Assembly: GCA_903813345.2 (NCBI GenBank)
Contig: CAIIXF020000003.1
Location: 1,948,109 to 2,012,108 of the forward strand
From: Owenia fusiformis
Taxonomy: Eukaryota; Annelida; Polychaeta; Sabellida; Oweniidae
Reading direction: 5' to 3'
DNA: 64,000 bases
Shown: positions 37,101-48,483 of the stretch, piece by piece
Position numbering within the stretch: position 1 is the first letter of the stretch
How the letters are laid out: the number at the start of each line of letters is the position of its first letter
The notes under the pieces: model-generated
Database searches by the model: none
Told to the model about the DNA's origin: nothing
What the model saw: the letters and a program-made list of their open reading frames with translations, nothing else
Program-made: the position numbers and the translations under genes

Positions 37101-40100
37101 GTGAACATGGTGATATAACATGGGAGCATGGTGATATGAAGTGAACATTGTGATATAACATGGGAGCATGGTGATATGAAATGAACATTGTGATATAACA
37201 TGGGAGCATGGTGATATGAAGTGAACATGGTGATATAACATGGGAGCATGGTGATATGACATGGACATGGTGATGTAACATGGGAACATGGTGATATGAA
37301 ATGAACATGGTGATATAACATGGGAGCATGGTGATATGAAATGAACATGGTGATATAACATGGGAGCATGGTGATATGAAATGAACATGGTGATATAACA
37401 TGGGAGCATGGTGATATGAAATGAACATGGTGATATAACATGGGAGCATGGTGATGTAACATGGGGACATGGTGATATGAAATGAACATGGTGATATAAC
37501 ATGGGAACATGGTGATATGAAATGAACATGGTAATATGACATTGGGGCACGATTCCAACGATACGCTGAATAAGCAAAATAAATTATTATTAGATTTCCT
37601 AAAACTGTTGAAACGTTTACTCTACGCACCTAGCCTAAATGGCATAAGTATGTTGCATTCCACATTGCTGATATAAGGCCCTCCATCCATTGATTATGTA
37701 TTGTATTCTTCACTGCCTTCACTCCTCATGATATGCCAACATCTGACCAATAGTGCCAACATCAAGTCTATAAAATAAAAAGGTAGCCTAGAAATGCATT
37801 CTCGATAAAAGAAAATGATCTTATAAAGAATAAAAAATTGAATTTAAAACTGAAATCACTCAGAAATTACATTTTGGCCAGGATTGGCCCATGTCTGGCT
37901 TCATTCAGAAGACGTTATGAATTGCAGATTATAAATATATTTTTTTTAAAACTCCAAAGAACTAGCCTATAGCTATGCCCTAGACTTTTAAGATAAGACT
38001 TTCAGTGACTTTTCAATTTGAATTTTCTTTTTTCAATTCCTCCTGAATTCATTTTTATCTTTGAATTTCGCCCTAGCCTATCCCACAGAGCCTATCTGGT
38101 ATTTGAAAGTCTTCTATATAATAGGTGCACCTAATATATGCTCATTTATTCATAACAAAACAATCAAATATATACTTACAAGTGAAAATTGCAGACAGAT
38201 GGCAGAGACTGGCACAGAAATCAAAATTTAAAATATGTGGCTTCTCAAACTTCCTGTATGAGTCATAGAATGTGTGACGTCATAGGTCAAAAGTTCAAGG
38301 GGATTTCCCAGGGATTTCCCTGAGATGTCAAACTCAATGAAGAAATCACAATAATGAATGTTATTTATAATAAAATATTTCAAACTCTAAATAAGTAATA
38401 TCAATATTGCTTAAATCAATCAATAATACTGTAATAATAGTCAGAAAAATATAAGTTTTGTTAGTGCTAAATCAGCACTCACTTAGCACTAAATTAGCAC
38501 TGCTAAGTTAGTGCTGATTTCGCACTAACTGAGGTTTGTACTGATTTGGTACTGATTTATTAGCGCTAATTCCACACAAACATTATTTGTACCAATTCCG
38601 TACCAAATTGGCGCTAAATTAGCGCGAAAAAAGATTAGCGCTGATTTAGCATGGAGTTATTTTGGCAGTGTAGGTAGCTAAAAAAACTGGCGTAAGAAAT
38701 CACTCTGGAGTTAATAATTAATAACATTGATATTTGTTTTTATTAAAGGGGATCAGAATAATTGTGTCATTTGTGATGCACACATGGGATTTTGGAAAAA
38801 TGCTGTGCAAGGTAATTCATACATTGATTAATTCCATGTCATAAAATAATATGGCCTTATTTATCAATAAAAGATGAATAAAGAAAAGGAAATTAAAATT
38901 TAGATCGTAAAAGCATTTCATACTTAGCATGGTATATTTAATATTGTAGTTCTATACTTAAATATAATATTAATAATCATATTCCATCTAGCTACATGAA
39001 CTTGGACTATATGGACGACATCACGTGTTATTTGCCTACTACAACCCATTTGCAAGGCTAGATCTCATAGATGAATCTGTTCACGGGTGCAATTCAAGTC
39101 AAGTTTGGAAGGTTCTAGAAGGAACAATAGTTTGCTCTGAATTTCTTTCGTCCATTCTTGGAATATATCCCGGTCACAGACATTTTTCAACGAACGAGGT
39201 ACTTGTAAAAGCTCTGTTATTATATCACATACCGTAGTTGGTGATAACTGGGTTCAGTTGCCTTGGGGTAGATAAGACCAGGAAGCGAACTTCCCGTTGT
39301 GGTTCATGCTATAAATATATAAAACAATGTCATTGTTGTTACCGTTCAACACAAGCGATATAAAACATTGTTATGAACATATGAAATACATGTACACAGT
39401 GTATATCTTTAGGACTCACACAGATATGACTCTAACTCTCAATCTACAATCATGTAACATTCTGATGCCTTGGTATTTTGATTATGAATATTCTTTGAAT
39501 CTATACAGATCACTTTGTTGTAGACATATAAAGACTTGGAACGTATTCTAAAGCCAAGGACTCGGGTTGCAACAAGCCTTTATCAGGCTACACTCTATGA
39601 CAATATTTGGGCAATAGGATTGGCGATTAATGAAACTCTGAAGACTTTTACTGTGGACGAAGTCAAGAATTATAAGCATAGTACTAACAAGGATAAGAGA
39701 TTACTCGATTTACTTTACAAAAATCTTCTGGATGTAGATTTTGAAGGAGTGACAGTGAGTTTTGAGTAATTAATATTCATTAATATCCTTATTTCATGAA
39801 AATCCGAAGTCTAGGCACTTATAAATCATACCAAATCAGTATAGTACAATGCAGAACTTATATCCAAACGTTTATCCTTATGTTAAATTCAGGTAGAGGC
39901 AGTATCAGTGACAAAAAAACAAATTATCATATCGAGTCCGTCTAACCTTTCCAGGTAAATATTTTCCACTTAGCTATATGGCCGACTGCCTCTCCAAATC
40001 AACACTGACAACAACATGTTGTGCCCTGCAGTTACATTAACCTCGTATTAGTTTACCCGTCTTTCATGGTTGTCAGTAACTATATGTATAATAAATTTGC

Positions 40101-43100
40101 TATTTCAGGGTCGTTATTTTTATAACAAAACATCTGGGGCAAGACAGAAGGACAGTTATGTTGGAATATGGAACAGTGAGTTTATTAATATAAAGGCGAT
40201 GTGTGAATTGTAAAATATGAACGTATACATGCATTTTATCAATTAGTGAAGGTTTGCGTTACTTACTTTACTCCTTTGTGTTTCTCCATCTTGCAATATA
40301 TGCTAATTGTTTCAGCAAATAGGACGTTGCTCGAAATTGGTTACTATGATACGAAAGAAAACAACCTGACTATGACAGAACCCCCCGCCGTCATATTAAA
40401 ATCAAAAGGTACGAATGTAATTTAGTCATTATTGCTATTCAGTATTGTTTTTCTTCACCTTCTTTTCTCATATGATACGTTATTTGTATTGAAACAAAAC
40501 AACAGAATGTACGCAGCAGGGCCACCCTGCCCAAATGAGTTCGAAAGGCTTGGTGATTGTGAACAAAAGATAACCTTAGCGTGTTATTCTTGTCTTCTTG
40601 TTGGTAAGATGCTTCTTTCATTGTATTTCTTTTGTTTGTAATTTGTAACTTATCTTGATTATCTAACTTATCTAAAGTGTGGACACATAAAATTATATAT
40701 CTATCTACAACTAATCGTCAACTGCCTTGATATTATTATATGTCTTTACATATTGACAACTTGGGTTCACCTGCAACTATTTGGCTTCTGTAGCATAATT
40801 AGCCAGTTATAAAAATGCTTATCCTTGAAATAACTTTGCAATCATGCGAATTAACCCTTAAAATAGATTTCCTTACTCATTTATGTTACAGTGATACATC
40901 AGTTTCATAGCTGGTAAATATGCTGAGGATACAAATTGGGGTCCATATATGTGTGTTCATATTCATCCTCAAGTAACCATCTACTTTATCGATACAGTAG
41001 TAACATGTCTTAAGTTCAGGGTTTCTCTACATGGATAATATTTTGTTTCTGTTTTTCTTGCATTCCTTCATGTCTTGTATCTACATTTTAGGTGGAACAG
41101 CACCACCTGACTCTGAAAAAGAACATATTGTACGGAGACGTATTAGTAAGGCTTCAATTATTGCACTTTCTGTATTTGCTGGCGTAGGAATAGTACTAGC
41201 GTTGATATGCATCGTATATGCAGTCATACACCACGAACACGTGTAAGTATCATGTCTCGAGAGAGTCTCAAAAAGCCTCAAAAATCTCAAAAACAAGCCC
41301 AGAGTTCTGAATAAACCATAACATCTCGATAAAAAGCAATTTTGGGTTGTTCCGATGTTCCTGGTGTGATTTTGAGCTAAAATTAGAAGATATACGATGA
41401 TGAACAAATGGGACAAAGATGTTATGAAAATATTATCGCGATTATCACGATTTTTCCTTCAATTGCTTCGATGTTCGCCGGCCATTTCTATTTCTTGAAA
41501 AATTTAGACTCAGAATATCACGTTACTTGTATATTAGGGGCATTCAGAAAGATAGCTTTGATTGACCACACTCACATTAATAAGCCAAAGTGGTTCAGGG
41601 GGAAAATGCTTGCATTCCGCCCACGAGGCACGAGACCAAGCCCTGGTTTTAAACCCGTCTAGACAAAATTATTTTTTGTTGTGCATTGGAAAACCCGTTT
41701 TTAACAATGTCATTTTAAATAGACTTTAGCAATACTTTCCAACATATATATACTAGCTGAGTTCTGAGAAAATGGGACAAACACCGTTGACCAATGACTA
41801 GCATCAGGATGGTAGCATTAGGATACCATCATGTATGTCACCATATTAAGTCAACGCACCCTTGCTGAAATCCTCATTTTCTCAGAAGAACTCAAGTTGA
41901 TCGACCTAAACAAATACATTGATCTGGGTTAGAATCCCTTTTTATTGTAAGACAACTAAGCTTAACTAAGGCCTTTTGAAATCTTGGTTAGTACTATATT
42001 TGTTTGAGTAGAAATACTACTAGCGTTACTACACATCATACACAACGAACACGTGTAAGTATCAATATAGCCGTAATTAGTAAAACTGCTGTAATCGTAC
42101 TCCACATATTTGATAGCGTCAATATATAGGATGATACGGCTGTATGCGATAGACACAATGTATCATTATATCATTGAATGATTGTATCTATAGCTAAAGG
42201 TTGGATGCACAACATTTGTCATTAAAAACATTTATCACAAAAACAGGATTCCGACGGTGCAATACATAAAAACATACCAGCAAAAGCTTACCAAGATAAC
42301 ACACACCATCTTACTGATTTTAATATTTTAGAATGATAAAAGATGAATGGCCGATTATGACCAGTGTGGTTATTATTGGTTGTATTCTACTTGATGTCTA
42401 TGTACTGGTTCACATAGCTGATCTACAGACTGGTATACAGCCAGAACCTTTACTTAAAGATATATGTATGGTATGCAATATACAGGGTGGGCTAAAAAAG
42501 CAATACTTAAGTTTAAATATGAATAATTCATACATCTTATCCTAAATCACGGTATGTATTATATTTCATATTATATAATTTTCATATACGAGGGTATATC
42601 ATAAAGTTCTCATAATATCTCTCTATTTTTTTTATTTTTCAATATAATCTAATGAAATTTTCATAGAGTCTGCGATATAGAATACTTTATTAATCTATCA
42701 AAAAATATTTGGTATAACAGAAACATTAGATAAGTAATGGTTGCCATAGTAACCGGAAATCAAGGCATCCGGGGCAAATAAAAATAATTGAGAGAATGAG
42801 CTTAATTAACTTTGTTTGCATACATAATAAACTCTCATAAATTACCAAACACTTTAAAATGTTAACTGTAATATGTTGTTAAATGCTTAAAATTACTATT
42901 AAACAAATTGATCATGTGGATTGTTTGGTGTCATAGGGGATGCTTACATGCTTCATTGGATGTGATACCAGACTCTGAGAATCAGAGCTTAATTGTCAGA
43001 AATGACTGAGTAAGATAATGCATAGATGTAGGGATCATCAGAAAAATAATATTCACACTGATAAAAAGTTAGGTTAGTTCGAAAAATCCTTGATGTCCTT

Positions 43101-46100
43101 TGCTCATACTAAAGATGATCTTAAACAAATATGTTGCAAAGATATCAACATAATTACACCCTATGCGGGGTCTATTAATATTTAAGATGAACTAAAGTGG
43201 AAAATCGACTTTCCTTGGAATACTTGACAAAACAGTTGTAATGTCTAACATCACTTCTAATGAAGCATTACAATCATCCATTATGAGATCACACAATTCA
43301 CATGACCATTATAATAGTTTAAAACAGTCAAGAATACATGGTATTTAACAATTTGATGTGTTTCATAGCTTATTTGATAACTTGTTATGCATTTAAACAT
43401 GGTTAGTTTGGACTATTCCTGCATGATTTTTTATTTGCCCCGGGTGCCTTGATTTCCGGTTACTATGGCAAACATTTCTTAAATATTATTTCTTTTATAC
43501 CAAATATTTTTTGATAGATTAATACAGCAATCTATACTACACATTTTGTGAAAACTTCATCAGAATATATTGAAAAATAAAAAAATTAGAGAGATATTAT
43601 GAGAACTTTATGATACACCCTCGTATACAATACCCTCCGATTGCATAATTTTCGTTTTCCTGTGGAGTTAAAAGCTAAAAGCGACCAAAAATCAAAAAAT
43701 GAAAATTCCCGAATTTCTCTCCATATTGCAGTCACAGATGCACAGATGCACAGATGCTTGACTGAGTCATTATATATTTATTTAAGAGTAATATACAATT
43801 GATAATTAATTCAAATATGTAAATATTATTGGTGAATTCTGCACTCAATCTGTTCTTCTTTTGAAAGTGCTAAAATTAAAATTTCTCTCCCTATCCACAA
43901 TTTGAAAATCCGAAGTGACTACATTTATGGTAGCCCATGGCAGCCCTGGTGTAAATTTTAGCCTCTAACTCCACAAGATGATTTTCCAATCGAATGGTGT
44001 TATATTGTTAATGATTTATCTTCTAAATGATATATAATACATGGTATTATTTCACATATATCATATAAACTAGCATATATGCATCCTGATACTCAGGTAT
44101 TGGTTTTTGCCAACCCTGTATCTAAAACTCGACAAAAATGAAACTGGAACTTTCTCTGAAATCATTTAACAATCAGTTGTAACAATCGAATCTTGAATTA
44201 ATTATATCATTTCACATTCTACCTACCTTGTTATGCTCATACAGCCCGGTTATACTTAAAAAGATAGTTCGCAAAATGTTCATAGCTTTATTGGTATTTG
44301 AATTATGTACTGTGTTTTATATATCAATGATCATAATGCCAATCGTCAAAAGAATTCTTAGTTGCTCCCCTACTTAGGCAAGAGTTTGATGAAGTATGTA
44401 AACAACGTTAATATCCTTACGTTAGGCTTCCACTGGACTTCTCATATTTGGATTCACGTTCTTTTATGGAGGAATGACTGTAAAATTATGGGGCGTGTAT
44501 AAGTTATTTAGCCAGCAAAGGACGGTAAGTGTAGCGAACGATATTTGGAATTATAATTATGAATTTTTTCATTTCAATAATTCTATACTTAATCTAGATC
44601 CCAAAATGCAATTTATCCTATAGAGATATCACATATACACTCCTCACTTCAAAATGTACAATAACACAATAGTTTTCAAGTAGACCATAGATATAAATAC
44701 CTCTTGTCAACTAAATATGATTTTATAAAATGTGTATAGCAATCAATATGTTTATTAAAGTTTGAAATGAAGAAAACTTGAAAAAGTAGCGGCGAAATTG
44801 ACAAAAAAAAGAAAAGGGGGTTATATCAAACATTGACTAGTTTAATGCATTAACTTTGTGGTTTGCACCTATAAACTTTACATCAGAGAGATCAGTGACT
44901 GAAGTATGCTCAGTAAAATGTTGGTGCATTTCAGAGGGAAAATAAAGGGTTTGTGTCCAATTAACAAATATTCCATTTTTTGGACCACCATGTATAACTA
45001 TCCTTGTTATCATAAGATTCGGGCTATAAGGCCATTTCATGTACATTTCCTGTTTTTGAAATACAAATTTTCATATAACAAAAAAACAAATGAAAAACTG
45101 TTTTAGGAGTCCATCAAGGAAGGACGCTTGGTTATCATGTTTTTCCTACTCGTTGTTGTTGATGTAGTTATAGTTGCTGTTTGGTTTTGCATTGATCCGT
45201 TGCATCCAATCACAACAGAATTGAGTTCAATAGTAAGAATAATGTTATTTTACAGCGGTTGGTATTTCCATAACAATAATAACAATAACATAACAATTGC
45301 GGATGTTCCTTATCAAGATATGACACATTTGCAGTGGCGTACTTCCTTTTCATTTCAAATACAGGTTGATCAGTCATTGTGCTTTTCTTTTTTGCTTCTG
45401 AGTTACAGAGAAAACAGAATATTTCCCAGAGTTTTCTCCTAAGTAAAATGTATTGGCCTAAGATCGCACGATAAAAGCGTTATAGAATGATATGAAGTGA
45501 AATATAGGATATATTCTGCTCTACTTCGAGACTTCGTGCCAATACAAAATTTCTCGAGGAGATTATATCCTGTATAAAACTTCAAATCAATTAATAACTT
45601 ATTATGTATACGAATTAAATATTTGAAGATGTTGCGTTTCTCTATAGTTTGACGGTTATACTTCGATAAGGACAATAACTATAATGATTGAATGTGAATC
45701 TACATACAAGAACTACTTTCTGATTGCCACACTATGTTACAAAAGCATTGTGTTATTGCTGGGTGGATTCATAGTTTGGCCAGCACTGTAAGTGATATAT
45801 TTAGTTGCTAAAATATATTTTTACCTTTTAAAGCATTGTATAATAAACTCAAGTTTTGTATTTGGTTTTGTTCTTTTCAGTAGAATTTGAATAATTTCGC
45901 AATTGATACGAATTTCTAAAATTTTATAATCATGCCAGTTAGTATGAAACTATATGAATATATTGATAACACATGGTGTAAACATTCCCAATTTTTTGGT
46001 CACTGAGTCTTTAGAACTCAAATTACAGCTTTTGAAAATTCTTACGTGTCCATTTTTGTGGTAATTTTGTTATTGTCCCTATTTGAATAAAGCTACATCA

Positions 46101-48206
46101 ATATATAAAATTATAATTAAAGGACGATTCTCGGTTTGGAGAACGAAGTTCGTCAATCTAAATGAGCATTATCCCTGCTTCGGACAAATTTGATTTTTTA
46201 CATAATAAAGATTTGAATGTCTTCTTTTGAAGAGTCATAATTTAATTTGGGTAATATTTCTAGATTTTTTGCAAAAAAATATTAGCGCAGTACACTGATG
46301 AACTTCTTTCCCCAAATCGAGACTTGTATTTATATTGGATAGGTCTATTTGAGCATTATCCCTGCTTCAGACCAATTTGTTATCTTTACATCTTGTAGAT
46401 TTAAATGTCCTCTTCTGAATATTCATAGTTTAATTTGGGTAATATTTCTATATTTTTCATGAAAACAAATATTAGCCCAGGAGACTGTTCTCCAAACCGA
46501 GAATCGTCCTTTTATTTTCAAGGTATATGTCAATGAAGAAAGGATTTTCTCACTTTTCCGGCTTTGCGTTAGCTGTCTTCATGAGTATTTTGTCCAGCAT
46601 TGTAATGGCTATCATCTCGTTCTTGATTCCAACTGAACCGAATGCTTTGTTCGCCATAACTGGATGTCTGATAATATTCACAACAATTCTGACCACTCTA
46701 CTGATTTTTATTTCAAAGGTAGCCTAATGTCATTCAAAATTGTGTAGATTCTACATGATTCCTAAAGAAAAATAATGCAGCGGTGACATATATAGGGGTT
46801 ATGCACTGGGAGGTTTTGGATACAGGGAATATCCCGAGGGATATACAATATATCTATATCAAGATGTATTGTATATCCCAAGGGATATTCCATGTATCCA
46901 AACCGACCGTGCATAACTGGTGTATCTCATACTTGAGTGGGTTTAGGGTAGACATAACCTTTTCCACCTTTTTCAAATGACAAGATATTTATATTTAACA
47001 TTTTCGTAATATTCTTTTTGATCAATACAATGAAATTGTAACATTTAAACTTAAAAAAAATTAAATTTTAAAATTAAAAAATTAAAACTTTTGATATTTA
47101 AACTTATTTAAACTTTTGAAAAAATCCCCGGAGCGGGATTGATATATTATATCTGCCCGCATTTGGACTGGAGCGGGACATATAGAATATATCCTGCCCG
47201 CTCCTCAGATACGATATATATTCCCGGGTGATATCTACCCGAAACCCACTCAAGTATGAGATACACAGGGTTATGTATTGTGAATGATCGACTATTACTT
47301 AATTAAATGTCATTTCTAATGAAAGTTTAATTCATAATATCATTAAAGGCCGTTGTTATGAATCATTTGAAAGAATTAACGTGTATTTCATACCTACTGA
47401 GGTTCTAGGTACATAACGAGCGGGAATATATAGTGTATCTAGGGACCGTGATGGATACACGCTGTATCCATCCCGGTCCTGCTCTGAAATTTTTTTTTAA
47501 ATTGTTTCAATTTTTTTTCAAAATTGTTTTCAAAATGTTTTTTCAAAATTAATTTTTTTTAAAAATTTATTCTTTTTAAATTTTTTTGAAAATCTCGCAA
47601 ACTTTAAGACCAAGAAAACGCCTAGTATGTTTTGGAATTTTGGATCTTTATAGGGTATTATGTACCTAGAACCTCAGTAGGTATGAAATACATCTGTTAT
47701 GTACGGTCGGTTTTGGATACAGTGTTTATCCCGTGGGAAATATGTGTATCTCCCTCGGTCCCTGCGGTCCCTCGGGAGATACACACATTTCCCTTTGGAT
47801 AAATCCTGTATCCAAAACCTCCCAGTACATAACCCTTATATATTTCAATTTATCGGCTACTTTTTGAATCGATATACAACAATCCAACGATATTAGCTGA
47901 AATTATGATTATTTTGGAATTATTCTACCGGTTTTAATACCTTTAATTTAGGTCATTGTCATTGCAAAGGGAGGAGATCCACTTTCCATGAAGTTCTTTT
48001 CCCCAATCGGTGCAGCATTTGGTTTCTTGGACAAAGACGCGGGAGAAGGCAAAATGCCAGAATTGGGTGCGGATAACTCGGTCAGCATGCCTGAAGTTGT
48101 TCTTACTGCCGGGAAGACTGAACTAAGTGACAACAAGTCTGTTTTGCATGATGCTGAGCACTATCACGACAAGACCGGCCTCGTTAATCTCGGTGGTCTT
48201 AAATGA
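31141..48206 (+). CDS. GABA-B-like class C GPCR, copy A (complete, 16 exons)
   Basis: Exons: 31141-31458, 33034-33168, 33672-33836, 34579-34683, 38749-38811, 38992-39198, 39524-39754, 40109-40175, 40316-40408, 41092-41242, 42332-42470, 44426-44524, 45107-45232, 45648-45787, 46523-46718, 47952-48206. All have GT-AG borders and matching phases, giving 829 codons. The order is a signal peptide (about 1-20), an N-glycosylation-rich linker, a Venus-flytrap domain to about residue 460, then seven membrane segments (about 484-507, 519-540, 560-583, 599-618, 655-678, 690-710, 720-744) and an 84-residue tail. There is no cysteine-rich domain, and the C-I-D-P-L-H after TM4 is GABA-B-like. The GABA-contacting serine segment of lobe 1 is not recognisable and no C-terminal coiled coil is seen, so its ligand is unknown. 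It should act at the plasma membrane through G proteins. Confidence 0.88.
31503..32295. mobile_element. TIR element in intron 1 of copy A
   Basis: The inverted ends ctatcacaccaaactagtt bound a 0.8-kb segment rich in gaacg/acgtac motifs. An internal partial copy of the end (ctatcacaccaaacaagttg) lies near 31890. The corresponding position of copy B lacks it, so it inserted after the duplication or was lost from B. No TSD is clear. Confidence 0.7.
34990..35235. repeat. Palindrome cluster, ttagcgctaa type (left)
   Basis: A dense run of short palindromes and half-palindromes (ttagcgctaa, tagtgctaa, cagtactgatttagtac) opens intron 4. The phrase gtgtggaattagcgctaa also occurs, reverse-complemented, in the cluster at 38455-38680, so the two blocks are inverted relative to one another. 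Confidence 0.6.
35240..36505. other. Intron 4 interior, unassigned
   Basis: AT-rich sequence without a recognisable gene, between the left palindrome cluster and the minisatellite. It probably belongs to a larger insert bounded by the two palindrome clusters. Confidence 0.35.
36512..37540. repeat. 40-bp minisatellite
   Basis: About 25 copies of a 40-bp unit built from catggtgatataacatggg and agcatggtgatatgaaatga variants. Units differ by g/a and g/t changes and some are partial. All three minus-strand frames are open for 356-388 codons because the unit lacks stops on that strand. This is a property of the repeat and not evidence of a gene. Confidence 0.92.
37545..38450. other. Intron 4 interior, unassigned
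   Basis: AT-rich sequence with no recognisable gene or repeat boundary; it continues the insert-like interval between the two palindrome clusters. Confidence 0.35.
38455..38680. repeat. Palindrome cluster, ttagcgctaa type (right)
   Basis: Counterpart of 34990-35235, dense in agcactaa, ttagtgctgatt, tggcgctaaattagcgc and similar motifs. The block ends about 70 bp before exon 5. Together with the left block it frames about 3.7 kb of intron 4, as expected for the ends of one inserted element. Confidence 0.6.
41850..41915. repeat. Intronic dispersed repeat
   Basis: A segment with cattttctcagaagaac and a nearby agtcaa..caccctt motif also occurs at 33395-33455 and 60385-60440. The latter two are corresponding positions of introns 2 in copies A and B. 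This third copy, in the intron after the TM1 exon, shows that the motif is dispersed within the locus. Confidence 0.5.
41996..42063 (+). pseudogene. Decayed duplicate of the TM1-exon 3' end
   Basis: The segment ending cgaacacgtgtaagtatca repeats the last ~65 bases of the TM1 exon (41180-41245), including its splice donor. It has indels and an in-frame stop and lies 0.8 kb downstream in the next intron. It is best read as a relic of a small internal exon duplication. Confidence 0.65.
42589..43623. mobile_element. Mariner-ended element with ~200-bp TIRs
   Basis: The inverted ends begin cgagggtatatcataaagtt (left) and cgagggtgtatcataaagtt (right), with TA on both outer sides. Similarity between arms extends about 200 bp and includes accggaaatcaaggc and its complement. 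Ends of the form (TA)CGAGGGT are typical of mariner-like elements. No transposase frame remains, so the element is non-autonomous. It lies in the intron between the TM2 and TM3 exons of copy A. Confidence 0.8.
44525..45106. other. Intron between TM3 and TM4 exons
   Basis: AT-rich intron; two overlapping short open frames on opposite strands (44837-45106) have no recognisable content and overlap the splice acceptor. Nothing else is seen. Confidence 0.4.
46120..46511. mobile_element. Harbinger-like MITE next to a splice acceptor
   Basis: A 392-bp element has perfect 25-bp inverted ends starting aaggacgattctcggtttgg and is flanked by TTA on both sides. A 3-bp TWA target duplication is characteristic of PIF/Harbinger elements. 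Two diverged ~190-bp direct repeats containing gagcattatccctgcttc fill the inside. The right end lies 11 bp before the exon that starts at 46523, so its terminus supplies part of the pyrimidine-rich region of that splice acceptor. Confidence 0.85.
46787..47844. mobile_element. Four-hairpin TIR element
   Basis: Outer ends pair over about 45 bp (core ctgggaggttttggatacag). Inside are four successive perfect or near-perfect hairpins: 46799-46917; 46921-47268 with arms tctcatacttgagtgggttt; 47383-47691 with arms cctactgaggttctaggtac; and 47696-47839. Each hairpin is bounded by ttatg.ac/gt.cataa-type sequence and most have further short palindromes inside. No coding frame is present. The element lies in the last intron of copy A. 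Confidence 0.8.
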
Positions 48207-48483
48207 ATCGACTGGTGATATTTGAAACATTCGATTGTTTTTACTGTCATAATGAGCAAAAGTGTAGCAATATACAAATATTACTATACTAGGATTATTT
48301 TGACTACGGTTTCTGTTAAAATCGGTTATATACCAAAGTTAGATTTTTCTATTTTGGAGACACGGACTAAAGAGAAGGTATAATATTAATGAATAAATTC
48401 CGCAGGGGTAAACAAGAACTTAGACTTTTATGTGCCCCGAACGACCGGAGTTTAAAAACCTTTTAGCTGGAGTATGTTGTATA

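Noticed and set aside
36395-37629. Three overlapping minus-strand frames of 356-388 codons
   Set aside because: They come from a 40-bp minisatellite without minus-strand stops; being open in all three frames at once is a repeat property.
39892-39955. Possible extra receptor exon after ttaaattcag
   Set aside because: Its 62-base length would break the phase between the exons at 39754 and 40109, which join directly to give the expected F-E-G-V-T-G-R-Y sequence.
40501-40641. Open frame with two cysteine motifs after exon 40316-40408
   Set aside because: It sits in the intron before the TM1 exon; the phase-1 join from 40408 to 41092 is clean and no acceptor in frame precedes it.
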